DNA of 64,000 nt from Chryseolinea lacunae (GTDB taxonomy: Bacteria; Bacteroidota; Bacteroidia; Cytophagales; Cyclobacteriaceae): positions 671,401 to 735,400 of the forward strand of contig NZ_JAERRB010000003.1 of the NCBI RefSeq assembly GCF_016735595.1. Direction: 5' to 3'. The notes beneath the pieces were generated by a model. That model saw only the letters and a list, made by a program, of their open reading frames with translations. It had not been told where the DNA came from and made no database searches. The position numbers and the translations under genes are program-made. Shown here piece after piece: positions 49,526-58,130 of the stretch (its first letter is position 1; each line of letters opens with the position of its first letter).

Positions 49526-51082
49526 TTAATTGTTGTGAGCCAGCAGACCAAACGATTTCACCAAACCAACAAACTCGGTGCGATAACCTTCGGTGTCTTT
49601 TCCTTTTGCTCCTTGTGCCAGATCGCTCACCTGCTCGTAGGTGAAGTTGTTTATGTACTGTGAATCGCGAAGCAACATGCCGAACGCGGCCACCGAGGCA
49701 GACCAGCGAAAATTGTCGGATGTGTTGGTGAGCAAACGGTGGTCGTCCAGAATGGGATGCACCATAAGTTTGCTGTTGTCTTGATCGGGATTTTTGTAGC
49801 GCAGCTTCAGCGTCAGCAATTCGTTTGTGTTGTGAGCTTGGCCATTCACTTCGGTGGTTTGATATTTCAAATCGTCAACCGATGGTGTTTCGGTCGATTC
49901 GCCAATGGGAATTATTTCGTAGAGTGCCGTCACGGTGTGGCCCGAGCCCAGTTCGCCCGCATCTTTTTGATCGTTGTTAAAATCTTCCTGTTGAAGCATG
50001 CGGTTTTCGTAGCCAATCAAACGATAGGCTTTCACCTTTGCAGGATTAAATTCCAGTTGAAGCTTCACATCTTTTGCAATGGCAAACAACGTTCCTCCAA
50101 ATTCTGTCACCAGCACTTTGCGCGCTTCGTTGAGGTTGTCGACATAGGCATAGTTTCCGTTTCCGGTGTCGGCCAACGCTTCCATTTTCGAATCTTTGTA
50201 GTTGCCTGTGCCAAAGCCGAGCACGGTTAAGAACACACCTTCTTTTCGTTTGTCTTCAATCAATCGTTCCATCGCGGCATCGCTCGACTCGCCGATGTTA
50301 AAATCTCCATCCGTGGCCAGGATGACGCGATTGTTTCCGTTGCGTTCAAAATTTTCGCGGGCAATGTCATAGGCCAGGCGTATGCCTTCGCCACCGGCCG
50401 TGGAGCCGCCGGCCTCGAGGTTGTTGAGGGCTTCCAGTATTTTTGTTTTTTCATTTCCCGATGTCGACTCCAGCACAAGGCCAGCCGCGCCGGCATAGAC
50501 CACCATGGCCACATGATCTTGCGGACGCAACTGATCGATCAACATTTTGAAGGAGGCTTTCAGCAACGGCAACTTGTTCGCCTCTTCCATGGAGCCCGAC
50601 ACGTCTATGAGGAACACGAGGTTTGAAGGCGGCAGATTATTGACTTCGATTTTTTTTCCTTGCAAACCGATGTGAACCAACTTGTGTTTCGTGTTCCACG
50701 GTGCTGCAGAAATTTCGGTGACCACAGCAAAAGGATCTTCACCCGTTGGCGCGTCGTAGTCATAATCAAAATAGTTAATCATCTCTTCGATGCGCACAGC
50801 ATCTTTCGGTGGACGCCGGCCACCTTGAATGACCCGACGCACATTGGCGTAGGAGGCCACGTCAACATCAATCGAAAAAGTAGACAACGGATTTTTTAAC
50901 GATTCAAGAAATTCATTTTCCCGAATGATGGCGTAGTCTTCGGTGTTGGGTGCGGGTGTTAGAGGTTCGGGCGCTGACAAAGCAGGTTGTGTGGTGTCCG
51001 CGGCTTCGAGGCGCAGGGCCGATCGTCTGTCGCAGGCAACGGTGAGCATCAGGATAAGAAAGGGCACAAGGAAGCGTTTCAT
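49526..51082 (-). CDS. VWA domain lipoprotein, YfbK-like
   Basis: 518 residues from the ATG at 51082 (MKRFLVPFLILMLTVACDRR), with lipobox TVAC. A von Willebrand N-terminal region (TFSIDVDVASYANVRRVIQG, RIEEMINYFDYDYDAPTGED) precedes the VWA domain with the MIDAS motif NLVFLIDVSGSMEEANKLPL (about 170-190) and DGDFNIGESSD further on. The last 170 residues are the YfbK C-terminal domain (LKLRYKNPDQDNSKLMVHPI). YfbK-type proteins are common in Bacteroidota and lack an assigned role. The DUF4349 gene follows on the same strand. Confidence 0.9.
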   Translation of the reverse strand: MKRFLVPFLILMLTVACDRRSALRLEAADTTQPALSAPEPLTPAPNTEDYAIIRENEFLESLKNPLSTFSIDVDVASYANVRRVIQGGRRPPKDAVRIEEMINYFDYDYDAPTGEDPFAVVTEISAAPWNTKHKLVHIGLQGKKIEVNNLPPSNLVFLIDVSGSMEEANKLPLLKASFKMLIDQLRPQDHVAMVVYAGAAGLVLESTSGNEKTKILEALNNLEAGGSTAGGEGIRLAYDIARENFERNGNNRVILATDGDFNIGESSDAAMERLIEDKRKEGVFLTVLGFGTGNYKDSKMEALADTGNGNYAYVDNLNEARKVLVTEFGGTLFAIAKDVKLQLEFNPAKVKAYRLIGYENRMLQQEDFNNDQKDAGELGSGHTVTALYEIIPIGESTETPSVDDLKYQTTEVNGQAHNTNELLTLKLRYKNPDQDNSKLMVHPILDDHRLLTNTSDNFRWSASVAAFGMLLRDSQYINNFTYEQVSDLAQGAKGKDTEGYRTEFVGLVKSFGLLAHNN

Positions 51083-51104
51083 AAAATTTTTGGTTTTAAG
51101 ATTA
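51071..51104. repeat. Leader repeat shared with DUF4349 gene (copy B)
   Basis: Same 34-base segment as 49451-49484, with two mismatches. It covers the start codon of the VWA gene and its leader. Confidence 0.7.
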
Positions 51105-51247
51105 TGGAAGGCAAAAAAAAATGATGGCAAATAACCGGCCAGGCCTGCAGGGCAAGAGCGGGCAAAGGAGTGCGTGAAAAAAAGAAAGAGGTGTGAAGCT
51201 AAAATGTCATCGCAGGCGAGAGCGGCCGGCGGAGAGAGAGGTAAAGT

Positions 51248-51276
51248 TCAGAGCCCCCGGAATCGGAAGGCTCTGA
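51248..51276 (-). terminator. Terminator-like hairpin after the small lipoprotein gene
   Basis: On the minus strand TCAGAGCC pairs with GGCTCTGA (51248-51255 with 51269-51276), followed by ACTTTACC. The T-run is weak. It lies 26 bases after the lipoprotein stop. Confidence 0.45.
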
Positions 51277-51301
51277 TTGTTTACAGGTAGGTGAGTGCGA
51301 A

Positions 51302-51487
51302 TTAGTGAGCTGCAGTAGAATCGGCTGCAACAGCTTGTGTTGTGTCAGCTTCAGCGGGAGCAACAGTTTCAGTAGCGACAGAATCTTTAGTTTCGGTGGC
51401 TGTGCTTTCAGTCGATTTCGAAGTACAAGCAGCAACGGAAACAGCGATGGCCAACACCGCGAAAATAGATTTGATTGCTTTTTTCAT
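51302..51487 (-). CDS. Small lipoprotein with Thr/Ala/Glu-rich tail
   Basis: 61 residues from the ATG at 51487 (MKKAIKSIFAVLAIAVSVAA followed by C), a lipoprotein signal with lipobox VAAC. The mature part is about 40 residues of T, A, S, E and D (TSKSTESTATETKDSVATET), with no fold expected. It is divergent from the ECF sigma gene 82 bases away and may be part of its regulon. Function unknown. Confidence 0.65.
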   Translation of the reverse strand: MKKAIKSIFAVLAIAVSVAACTSKSTESTATETKDSVATETVAPAEADTTQAVAADSTAAH

Positions 51488-51568
51488 GATTTCTACGTTT
51501 AAATTTCCCTTCATACCGGCTTTTCCGGAAGGTCACCCACGCAGAAAGATCTTTTTCTTTGGGTTACC

Positions 51569-52171
51569 TTGGGGACGACTTTGTATAAAACCAACCTTAC
51601 GCACTACGTGGCCTATTATTTTGACGAGCTGATTGTTTCAGAGATCCGGAAAAAGAACGAGGGGGCGCTCCGGGAGCTGTACAAGACCCACTATCCCATG
51701 ATCGTGAACCTGGTCTGCACCAACAGCGGCTCCGAACAGGAAGCGAAAGACATTTACCAGGAGGCGATCATGGCGTTTTATGACCGCGCCCAGCAGGCGG
51801 ATTTTATCCTCACCTGCAAGATCAAAACCTACCTCTATGCCGTGTGCAGAAGGCTTTGGCTCAAGCGATTGCACGCCAAAAAGCGCTTTCACGGAAGCAT
51901 CGAGGAAACCGAGTCCTTTTTGGGCGTAGACCAGGAAGTGGCCAGCGCCGAAGAAAAGGAGAAACAGTTCGACAGCATGGAAGATGCCCTCAACAAACTG
52001 GGTGAGCCTTGCCGGTCGATCATCGAAGATTTTTACATCCACGACCTTTCCATGGAAACTATCCGCGAAAAGTTTGGGTATACCAATGCAGACAATGCTA
52101 AAAATCAGAAGTACAAATGTCTGCAGCGACTGAAGAAATTGTTTTTTGACGGATACAAAGAAATAGAATAG
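51569..52171 (+). CDS. ECF-type RNA polymerase sigma factor
   Basis: 200 residues from the first TTG (51569); GTG at 51608 (187 residues) is an equally likely start, since no ATG is available. Region 2 is visible in RKKNEGALRELYKTHYPMIV, EQEAKDIYQEAIMAFYDRAQ and TYLYAVCRRLWLKRLHAKKR. Region 4 is in LGEPCRSIIEDFYIHDLSME and NAKNQKYKCLQRLKKLFF. It is followed after 1 base by an anti-sigma-like membrane protein with a protease domain, so the two form a signal-transduction pair across the membrane. Confidence 0.88.
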   Translation: MGTTLYKTNLTHYVAYYFDELIVSEIRKKNEGALRELYKTHYPMIVNLVCTNSGSEQEAKDIYQEAIMAFYDRAQQADFILTCKIKTYLYAVCRRLWLKRLHAKKRFHGSIEETESFLGVDQEVASAEEKEKQFDSMEDALNKLGEPCRSIIEDFYIHDLSMETIREKFGYTNADNAKNQKYKCLQRLKKLFFDGYKEIE

Positions 52172-52172
52172 T

Positions 52173-53243
52173 ATGATTGCCGAACAAGATTTGCTGGATC
52201 GCTACGCCAAAGGCACCCTCGCCGCTTCCGAAGCGGCCGCCCTGGAAGCGCGGATGCAGCAAGACAAGGAATTTAAGGAACGGGTAGAAAAACACCTGGC
52301 CCTGGTGAAAGCGCTCAAATTTTACGGCGAACGTTCTGCCGTGCTCAAAACCCTCGACGAAGCTCACCGCGAAATTGAAATGCCGGTGAAAACTCTTCCC
52401 CTGGACACCCCCACAGGCTGGAAACGCTATTGGATGACCGCCGTGGCCGCTTCGGTGGCCCTGATCAGCATTTTGGGCACCCTGTTCATGACCCGCTCGC
52501 TCGACACAAAACAGACTGCTATATATAAGGAGTTGGGACGCAAAGTGGAGCAAATCCGCAAATCGCAAAAACTCATGATGGAAGACATGGCCGAGGTGAA
52601 AGAAAAACCCAACCCAAGGCCCGAATCCTTTGCAGGCACCGGCTTCCTCATTTCGTCGGGCGGCTATGTGGCCACCAGCTATCACGTGATTCGCGAATCG
52701 GACTCCGTTATTATAGAGAACGCAAAATTCGGAGCCCTCAAAGCCAGCGTCATCTTCAGCGACCCGGCCAACGACGTGTCTATTCTCAAAATCGAAAAAC
52801 GCCCCGACGAAATGGCGCAACCGTTGCCCTTCACCCTTTCGAAAGTGGAAGCCAGCCTCGCCGAAGATGTGTATACGCTGGGTTATCCACGAGAAGACAT
52901 TGTGTTTGGTGAAGGGTCGGTTAGCGCCCTCACCGGCTTCAAACAAAATCCAAATGCCTACCAGGTGTCGGTGCCCGTGAATCCCGGCAACAGCGGCGGT
53001 CCGTTGTTGAACACGCGGGGCGACCTCGTGGGTGTGATCAGCGGCTTGCAAACAGAAACGTTGGGCGCCGCGTTCGCCATTAAGTCAACGGTGCTGGTGG
53101 ATGTAATCAACCAGGTCTCTGTCGACAGCGCCTCGCTGCCCCTTGTGCTTCCCAAACAAAACGCCTTCAAAAATTCCAGCCGTGTGCAGCAGGTGAAACG
53201 TTGGCAGGACTTTGTTTTTGTGGTGAAAGTGTACAAGAATTAG
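52173..53243 (+). CDS. Anti-sigma-like membrane protein fused to HtrA/trypsin-like serine protease
   Basis: 356 residues. Residues 1-80 are cytoplasmic and helical (LLDRYAKGTLAASEAAALEA, as in zinc-less anti-sigma domains). A single membrane segment lies at about 88-108 (WMTAVAASVALISILGTLFM). From about 150 a periplasmic trypsin-like protease follows, with His171 (VATSYHVIR), Asp201 (DPANDVSIL) and Ser274 (PVNPGNSGGPLLNTRGDL). The triad is complete, and there is no PDZ domain after it. So the sensor and the protease sit on one chain behind an ECF sigma gene. Self-cleavage or cleavage of a partner upon stress may set the sigma free (inference). Confidence 0.85.
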   Translation: MIAEQDLLDRYAKGTLAASEAAALEARMQQDKEFKERVEKHLALVKALKFYGERSAVLKTLDEAHREIEMPVKTLPLDTPTGWKRYWMTAVAASVALISILGTLFMTRSLDTKQTAIYKELGRKVEQIRKSQKLMMEDMAEVKEKPNPRPESFAGTGFLISSGGYVATSYHVIRESDSVIIENAKFGALKASVIFSDPANDVSILKIEKRPDEMAQPLPFTLSKVEASLAEDVYTLGYPREDIVFGEGSVSALTGFKQNPNAYQVSVPVNPGNSGGPLLNTRGDLVGVISGLQTETLGAAFAIKSTVLVDVINQVSVDSASLPLVLPKQNAFKNSSRVQQVKRWQDFVFVVKVYKN

Positions 53244-53526
53244 AACGTGGCCGGACACAGTTCAAAAATGAAACGGACCTTCTCGCTTTAACTATAGAGT
53301 GGACCTCTCGGTGAAATATTTTTTTGTGTTTCCAAGGAGGAAATCTTCTCAAAGTTGTTTGTAAATTTTGAATCTTTTATTGGCTCGATTGCAGCACACC
53401 CGGCGTGTATCACGGTCGGTAGCGAATTTTAGGGCATAGCATTGCAGCATCCCTGAAACCTTGGATTGTATGTGCAGAGGTGTTGCCCTAATTTCGTTGC
53501 CCCGAACCTGTTGAACCTAAATCGTT
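53244..53526. other. Intergenic region, 283 bases
   Basis: Between the protease gene and the next membrane protein, same direction. AT-rich, with a T-run (TTTTTTTG) near 53322 but no matching stem, so no clear terminator. No coding frame with support. Confidence 0.4.
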
Positions 53527-54150
53527 ATGAGAAGGCCTGTCGTTAGAACTTATCGGCTTCTGGATTCCAAAATCGTATTCGTCATCAGCCTCCTGGTGAT
53601 CGTGCTCACCATTTTGGGTGTTTACCTGCTGGGCCTTGGCTCGCACCACACCTTTTTCGAAAACTCATTCTTGTCTACCACCATTTTGTCGACGGTGTTT
53701 TGCGCGTTCATAACGGCGGGGCTGTATTATGGCGTGAAGCTGAAAGACAATGTGGGCCGTGTGACGGATGTACTGAAAAAAATACCACCTGCTCCCGACA
53801 CCTCGAATTTTTCTGTTCCGGATGTTGACATCAACCTGGATGTTGACGACGAGGCTGGCATCGGCCTCATTGTGGGAATAGTCATCAGCATATTATTGTG
53901 GTTGCTTGTGGCGGGGCTGTTGGCGGTGGTGCTGTGGGCATTTGGTAGTATGCTCTTTATTACGTTCGCCACGTTTGTGGCCATGCTCTACTGGATATTC
54001 TTTCGCGCATTGCGACTGGTGTTCAAAAATTCAAAACACACCAAAGGCGACTTGCCCATGAGCGTTATCTACGCCGTGTTCTATACTTTTCTCTACAACT
54101 TCTGGATCTACGGAATATTCTTTTTGACGGCCTACCTCAAAAGCCGATAA
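53527..54150 (+). CDS. Membrane protein of unknown function
   Basis: 207 residues with about five membrane segments: IVFVISLLVIVLTILGVYLL (19-38), TTILSTVFCAFITAGLYYGV (50-70), a closely spaced pair covering about 115-165 (IVGIVISILLWLLVAGLLAV, FITFATFVAMLYWIFFRALR), and AVFYTFLYNFWIYGIFFLTA (183-203). A loop of about 40 residues with PPAPDTSNFSVPDVDINLDV separates the second and third. No family recognised. Isolated gene. Confidence 0.65.
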   Translation: MRRPVVRTYRLLDSKIVFVISLLVIVLTILGVYLLGLGSHHTFFENSFLSTTILSTVFCAFITAGLYYGVKLKDNVGRVTDVLKKIPPAPDTSNFSVPDVDINLDVDDEAGIGLIVGIVISILLWLLVAGLLAVVLWAFGSMLFITFATFVAMLYWIFFRALRLVFKNSKHTKGDLPMSVIYAVFYTFLYNFWIYGIFFLTAYLKSR

Positions 54151-54268
54151 TCAAAAGTTGAAAGCCTGCAACTAAAAGGGACGTGTACATTTTCTTTGTC
54201 ATTAACTTTCATTGATGCGATTGCTTTTTTAGAATCTTCCTAAATTAAAGAAAACAACAACGCTGGTC

Positions 54269-54298
54269 TTGATGAATTGCAAACACATGATATCTTTG
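54269..54298 (+). promoter_or_regulatory. Bacteroidota-type promoter for the rtcB operon
   Basis: TTG (54269-54271), then 19 bases, then TATCTTTG (54291-54298). This matches the Bacteroidota consensus TTTG-N19/20-TAnnTTTG except for one base. Transcription should start around 54305, about 290 bases ahead of rtcB. Confidence 0.6.
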
Positions 54299-54349
54299 TA
54301 TCAGCATTTCGCCTTTGTTCATCTTTAACAAAACCGAGGGAGAAAATTT

Positions 54350-54382
54350 ATGTTGGTACTCAGTTTACATATCCCCAAATAG
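54350..54382 (+). CDS. Possible 10-residue leader peptide ahead of rtcB
   Basis: ATG at 54350 with a purine-rich GAGGGAGA 8 bases before it, encoding MLVLSLHIPK and a TAG stop. It lies between the promoter and rtcB. Could be a regulatory uORF or chance. Confidence 0.2.
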   Translation: MLVLSLHIPK

Positions 54383-54593
54383 TCGCCACGGTAAATCTTA
54401 CTGGATCAGGACGGCATTTATCATTACCAAGTTTTAATTCTTAATCTTCGGGCTTCGCGCGCGAGGAAGTATGCGTTGTTTTTTCGCGACAAAAGCGTCA
54501 CAAATAACTCACGGGATTTTTATGCCTTCGTCAAAAACGTTGGCGCAGCAATCTCATGCGTTCCTTTTCGCAAAGCCCCGGACAACACTATTT

Positions 54594-56000
54594 ATGGACA
54601 AACATAAACTCACCCTTCAGGAAATGAGGGGTATAGAATTTCCGTCGGATGTTATCCGAAGCCTGGCCTTAAACATTATGAACCGCCACTTCAAACACAC
54701 ACCCAACGAAGAAAAAATAAATACAATCAACACCGTGCTCACACACCCGGAGCACTATCACGATCACGAAACGCTTAGCGTGCTGGCGTTGAAACTGATG
54801 TCGAAAACGGCGCTCGAAGTGGCGCACGACTTTTTTGATCTGGCCGATGAACCGAAACACTTTGAAGTGTTTGGCAACAAACACATCGAAAGCAACGCCA
54901 TCAAACAAATGGAAATGGTGATGCGCCTGCCGGTTGTTATGAAGGGCGCCCTCATGCCCGATGCGCATCAGGGCTATGGCATTCCCATTGGCGGTGTGGT
55001 GGCTACAGAAAACGCCGTCATTCCCTATGGTGTGGGCATGGACATCGGTTGCCGCATGGCACTGAGCATCCTGGACCTGCCCGGAAGTTATGTAGATCGC
55101 AATGTGTACGCAGCCAGGAAAGCATTGCACGACAACACACACTTTGGCAACGACGGCGGATTGGAATTTCGTCAGGATCATGCCATACTGGATCATCCAC
55201 ATTTTCAAAGCACCGAGTTGCTGCGCCGGTTGCATGGCAAAGCCGCGCGTCAGTTGGGATCGTCGGGGTCGGGCAATCACTTTGTTGAATTCGGCGTGGT
55301 GATGTTGCACGAAGAGAACACGCTTCAGCTTCCGGGTGGTGCCTATGCAGCGCTGCTGTCGCACTCGGGTTCGCGGAGTCTTGGCGCAAACATCGCGCAG
55401 CACTACACCAACGTGGCCATCGCCAAATGCCGGTTGCCTCGCGAAGCCCGTCACCTCGCCTGGCTGACACTCGACAGTGACGAAGGGCAGGCCTATTGGT
55501 TGGCCATGAACCTCGCGGGCGAATATGCCAAAGCATGTCACGATCGAATTCATCACAACGTGTGTCGCGCACTGGGCGTGAAGACTGTGGCCACGGTAGA
55601 AAACCATCACAACTTCGCGTGGAAAGAAACGCACGGCAATACGGAGTATGTGGTTCATCGCAAAGGTGCAACACCCGCTGGCGAAGGCGTGCACGGCATC
55701 ATTCCCGGCAGCATGACTACACCGGGCTACATTGTGCGCGGACTGGGCAATGCCTTGTCCATACAATCGGCCGCACACGGCGCGGGTCGGAAAATGTCGC
55801 GCCAAAAAGCGAAGGACTCAATCACCATGAGCAGCCTCAAAAAAATGTTGCAAGCCGAAAAGGTAACACTCATCGGCGGAAGCCCCGAAGAAGCACCGGG
55901 TGCCTACAAAGACATTGAGGTGATCATGAAGAGCCAGGGAACATTAATTGAAGTAGAAGGAAAATTTCATCCGCGCGTGGTGCGGATGGCAAAAGACTGA
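54594..56000 (+). CDS. rtcB: RtcB-type RNA-splicing ligase
   Basis: 468 residues from the ATG at 54594 (MDKHKLTLQEMRGIEFPSDV). RtcB blocks appear in order: MPDAHQGYGIPIGGVVATEN, GVGMDIGCRMALSILDLPGS (metal-binding Cys), SSGSGNHFVEFGVVM, LSHSGSRSLGANIAQHY, VENHHNFAW, VHRKGATPAGEGVHGIIPGS and SAAHGAGRKMSRQKAKDSI (the GMP-accepting His region). It joins 2',3'-cyclic phosphate or 3'-phosphate ends to 5'-OH ends using GTP and Mn. It is the first gene of an operon with an AAA/M41 protease fusion. Confidence 0.93.
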   Translation: MDKHKLTLQEMRGIEFPSDVIRSLALNIMNRHFKHTPNEEKINTINTVLTHPEHYHDHETLSVLALKLMSKTALEVAHDFFDLADEPKHFEVFGNKHIESNAIKQMEMVMRLPVVMKGALMPDAHQGYGIPIGGVVATENAVIPYGVGMDIGCRMALSILDLPGSYVDRNVYAARKALHDNTHFGNDGGLEFRQDHAILDHPHFQSTELLRRLHGKAARQLGSSGSGNHFVEFGVVMLHEENTLQLPGGAYAALLSHSGSRSLGANIAQHYTNVAIAKCRLPREARHLAWLTLDSDEGQAYWLAMNLAGEYAKACHDRIHHNVCRALGVKTVATVENHHNFAWKETHGNTEYVVHRKGATPAGEGVHGIIPGSMTTPGYIVRGLGNALSIQSAAHGAGRKMSRQKAKDSITMSSLKKMLQAEKVTLIGGSPEEAPGAYKDIEVIMKSQGTLIEVEGKFHPRVVRMAKD

Positions 56001-56006
56001 AACCAA

Positions 56007-58124
56007 ATGAAAACACAAATACAACAACAAGCGTGGCTTGCTAAAAAAGAAAAACTGTCTGCCGTGACTGCGGCTTTGAAGCAACGTTTCATCGGGCTCG
56101 ACGATGTGATCGACGAAACGATGTTGCTGCTGATGCCGTGGTATCTTTTCCCGGAGGCCCAACGGCGCCCCGCGGTGATAAATTTATGGGGACTTACCGG
56201 ATCGGGCAAGACTGCTCTGGTAGAATCCATCGTGGCGTTGCTTGAGTTTGAAAATGTGTACGCCCATTTCGACATGGGCGAATTTGAATCGAAACGTTGG
56301 CTGAAAAATATTTTCACCAACGACCTTGAACATTTTCACGCGAAGCCGTCCATCATTTGTCTCGACGAATTCCAGTTTGCAAAAACACTTTCCGGCGGAA
56401 AAGAACTTCAGCGCGATTCGTTGCGTGTTGTTTGGGAATTGCTGGACTCCGGCAAACTCAACTACATCTCCGACGATGCATCGATCTGTGTTTTGCGAGC
56501 CGACCAGGCACTGACGCGACTCGAACAGGCGGAACAAGCCGGCGTGCGTTTGGTGAACGGCGAAATTGCGGACGGCCAGGAGGCGTTCTTGCAATGTTTC
56601 AAAGACTACTACTTCGACGAAAGTACACGCTATGGTGTGGCCGTAAACAAAAGCTACTTTCTGTCGCGCGATTTTGTGGAAGGTGTGAAGTGGCTCTTCG
56701 ACAATAACCCAACCTTCATGTCTGATCAGATCCGCGAGCGTATCAAACAGTGTTCGCTCACTGAACTGAAAGTTATGCTGCTGGAGGGAATCAAAACGCG
56801 GCAAGCTACAAAGCAACTTGACCTGTCGCACGCTTTCATTTTTGTGCTGGGCAACCTCGACGAAGCCTATCTCATGAACGGCAGCATGAACCCGGATATT
56901 AGCGCCGACGATTTTCACCAGGCCACGGTGCGCATCACGGTGGCGACCATCAAGACCGCGTTGCGCGAGCGCTTCCGCAGCGAGCAGATCGCGCGGTTGG
57001 GAAACAACCACATCATCTACAAGTCGTTCCGCAAGGAGCACTTCCAGGAATTGATTCGTCGCGAACTGAATCGTGTGGCGGCTTTTGCTCACGAAACGTT
57101 TGGCTGGACGCTAATTTTTGATGAGTCTGTGGTAGATATTGTGTATGCCGAAGGCGTGTTCCCCACGCAAGGCACGCGGCCTGTGTTCACCACCATTGGA
57201 AACCTCATCGAATCGCGAACAGGCAAAGTGGCCCTGGCAATTTTTGAAAGGGGAACAGAGGCGGCCTCTGTGCTATGGCGTTTTGCTGACGACAAATTTC
57301 AGTTCACTGTTCAGCCTGTTGGAAGCGACGCTCCCTACACCTTCGAAGACAAGGTTAGCCTGAAAGTTGACACGCTGCGCAAGGTCTCCAACAAAAACCT
57401 GCAAGCCCATGTGGCCGTGCATGAAGCCGGTCACGCAGTGCTGGCGGCGTTGACCTTTCGCATCGTGCCCGGCGTGGTGGTTTCGAAAACTGCGGCCGGT
57501 GATGCCGAGGGATTTTGTCTCATCAATTATCCGGAAGGAAGCATGACAAAAGATTCGATACGCAAAGACATCATCGTTTCGCTCGGAGGTTATGCGGCCG
57601 AGCGACTGGTCTTTGGCGACTCGTTCACATCGGCGGGAGTGAGCTCCGATATTGAGTATGCAACGGAACTTGCCAACAAAGCCATTCGCAAGTTTGCCAT
57701 GGGCACAGACCCTATCCGTGTCGTTGCGCAAGCCAGTAAAGATCCTGATTTGTTCTATCACGATGAACATCATTCGCAGCAAGCTGTGGCGCTCATCAAC
57801 GACGCACTGAAGGAAGCCGATCGCCTTTTGGCACGAAACAAATTATTGCTACTGAAAATGGCGCAATACCTCACGGTGCACACGCGTATGGAGGAAGCAA
57901 CCATCGCCGACTTTGTGACACGCTTCAGCGTAGAGGACTGGGTGCGCCGCGACGGATTTGTGAAAAAGGAAGATTATTATGATTTTCATGCTGTGTTGGA
58001 AAACCAACTGAATGCTTTGGAGCAAGCAGGATCACCATCAGCGGAAGCGTTGAATTATCTCTCGCTGATTCTTACCGACAAAGAACTTTCACTATCAGTC
58101 GACGAATGCATTCCAAAACAATAA
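56007..58124 (+). CDS. Soluble AAA+ ATPase fused to M41 (FtsH-like) zinc peptidase
   Basis: 705 residues, no membrane segment. Residues about 30-400 form an AAA+ module of the ClpB/ClpX-like type: GLTGSGKTALVESI (Walker A, 62-69), PSIICLDEFQFAK (Walker B, Asp120-Glu121), and a later VFPTQGTRPVFTTIGNLIES (arginine-finger/sensor-2 region). Residues about 465-640 match M41 peptidases: AVHEAGHAVLAAL (His472, Glu473, His476) and the third zinc ligand in SSDIEYATELANKAIRKF (Asp548). FtsH itself has an AAA of a different class with two membrane segments, so this is an unusual build. Six bases separate it from rtcB. Confidence 0.85.
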   Translation: MKTQIQQQAWLAKKEKLSAVTAALKQRFIGLDDVIDETMLLLMPWYLFPEAQRRPAVINLWGLTGSGKTALVESIVALLEFENVYAHFDMGEFESKRWLKNIFTNDLEHFHAKPSIICLDEFQFAKTLSGGKELQRDSLRVVWELLDSGKLNYISDDASICVLRADQALTRLEQAEQAGVRLVNGEIADGQEAFLQCFKDYYFDESTRYGVAVNKSYFLSRDFVEGVKWLFDNNPTFMSDQIRERIKQCSLTELKVMLLEGIKTRQATKQLDLSHAFIFVLGNLDEAYLMNGSMNPDISADDFHQATVRITVATIKTALRERFRSEQIARLGNNHIIYKSFRKEHFQELIRRELNRVAAFAHETFGWTLIFDESVVDIVYAEGVFPTQGTRPVFTTIGNLIESRTGKVALAIFERGTEAASVLWRFADDKFQFTVQPVGSDAPYTFEDKVSLKVDTLRKVSNKNLQAHVAVHEAGHAVLAALTFRIVPGVVVSKTAAGDAEGFCLINYPEGSMTKDSIRKDIIVSLGGYAAERLVFGDSFTSAGVSSDIEYATELANKAIRKFAMGTDPIRVVAQASKDPDLFYHDEHHSQQAVALINDALKEADRLLARNKLLLLKMAQYLTVHTRMEEATIADFVTRFSVEDWVRRDGFVKKEDYYDFHAVLENQLNALEQAGSPSAEALNYLSLILTDKELSLSVDECIPKQ

Positions 58125-58130
58125 GAAGAA

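Larger units (their letters stand above)
54151..54593. other. Long 5' leader and promoter region of the rtcB operon, 443 bases
   Basis: Holds a promoter at 54269-54298 and a 10-codon frame at 54350-54382, which leaves a leader of about 290 bases before rtcB. A frame open from 54471 joins the rtcB frame but adds 41 unlikely residues. Confidence 0.5.

Noticed and set aside
52098-53051. Minus-strand open frame of 317 codons
   Set aside because: Opposite the sigma-linked protease with its complete triad; no domain seen.
54669-55805. Minus-strand open frame of 378 codons
   Set aside because: Opposite rtcB, where all active-site blocks are in place.
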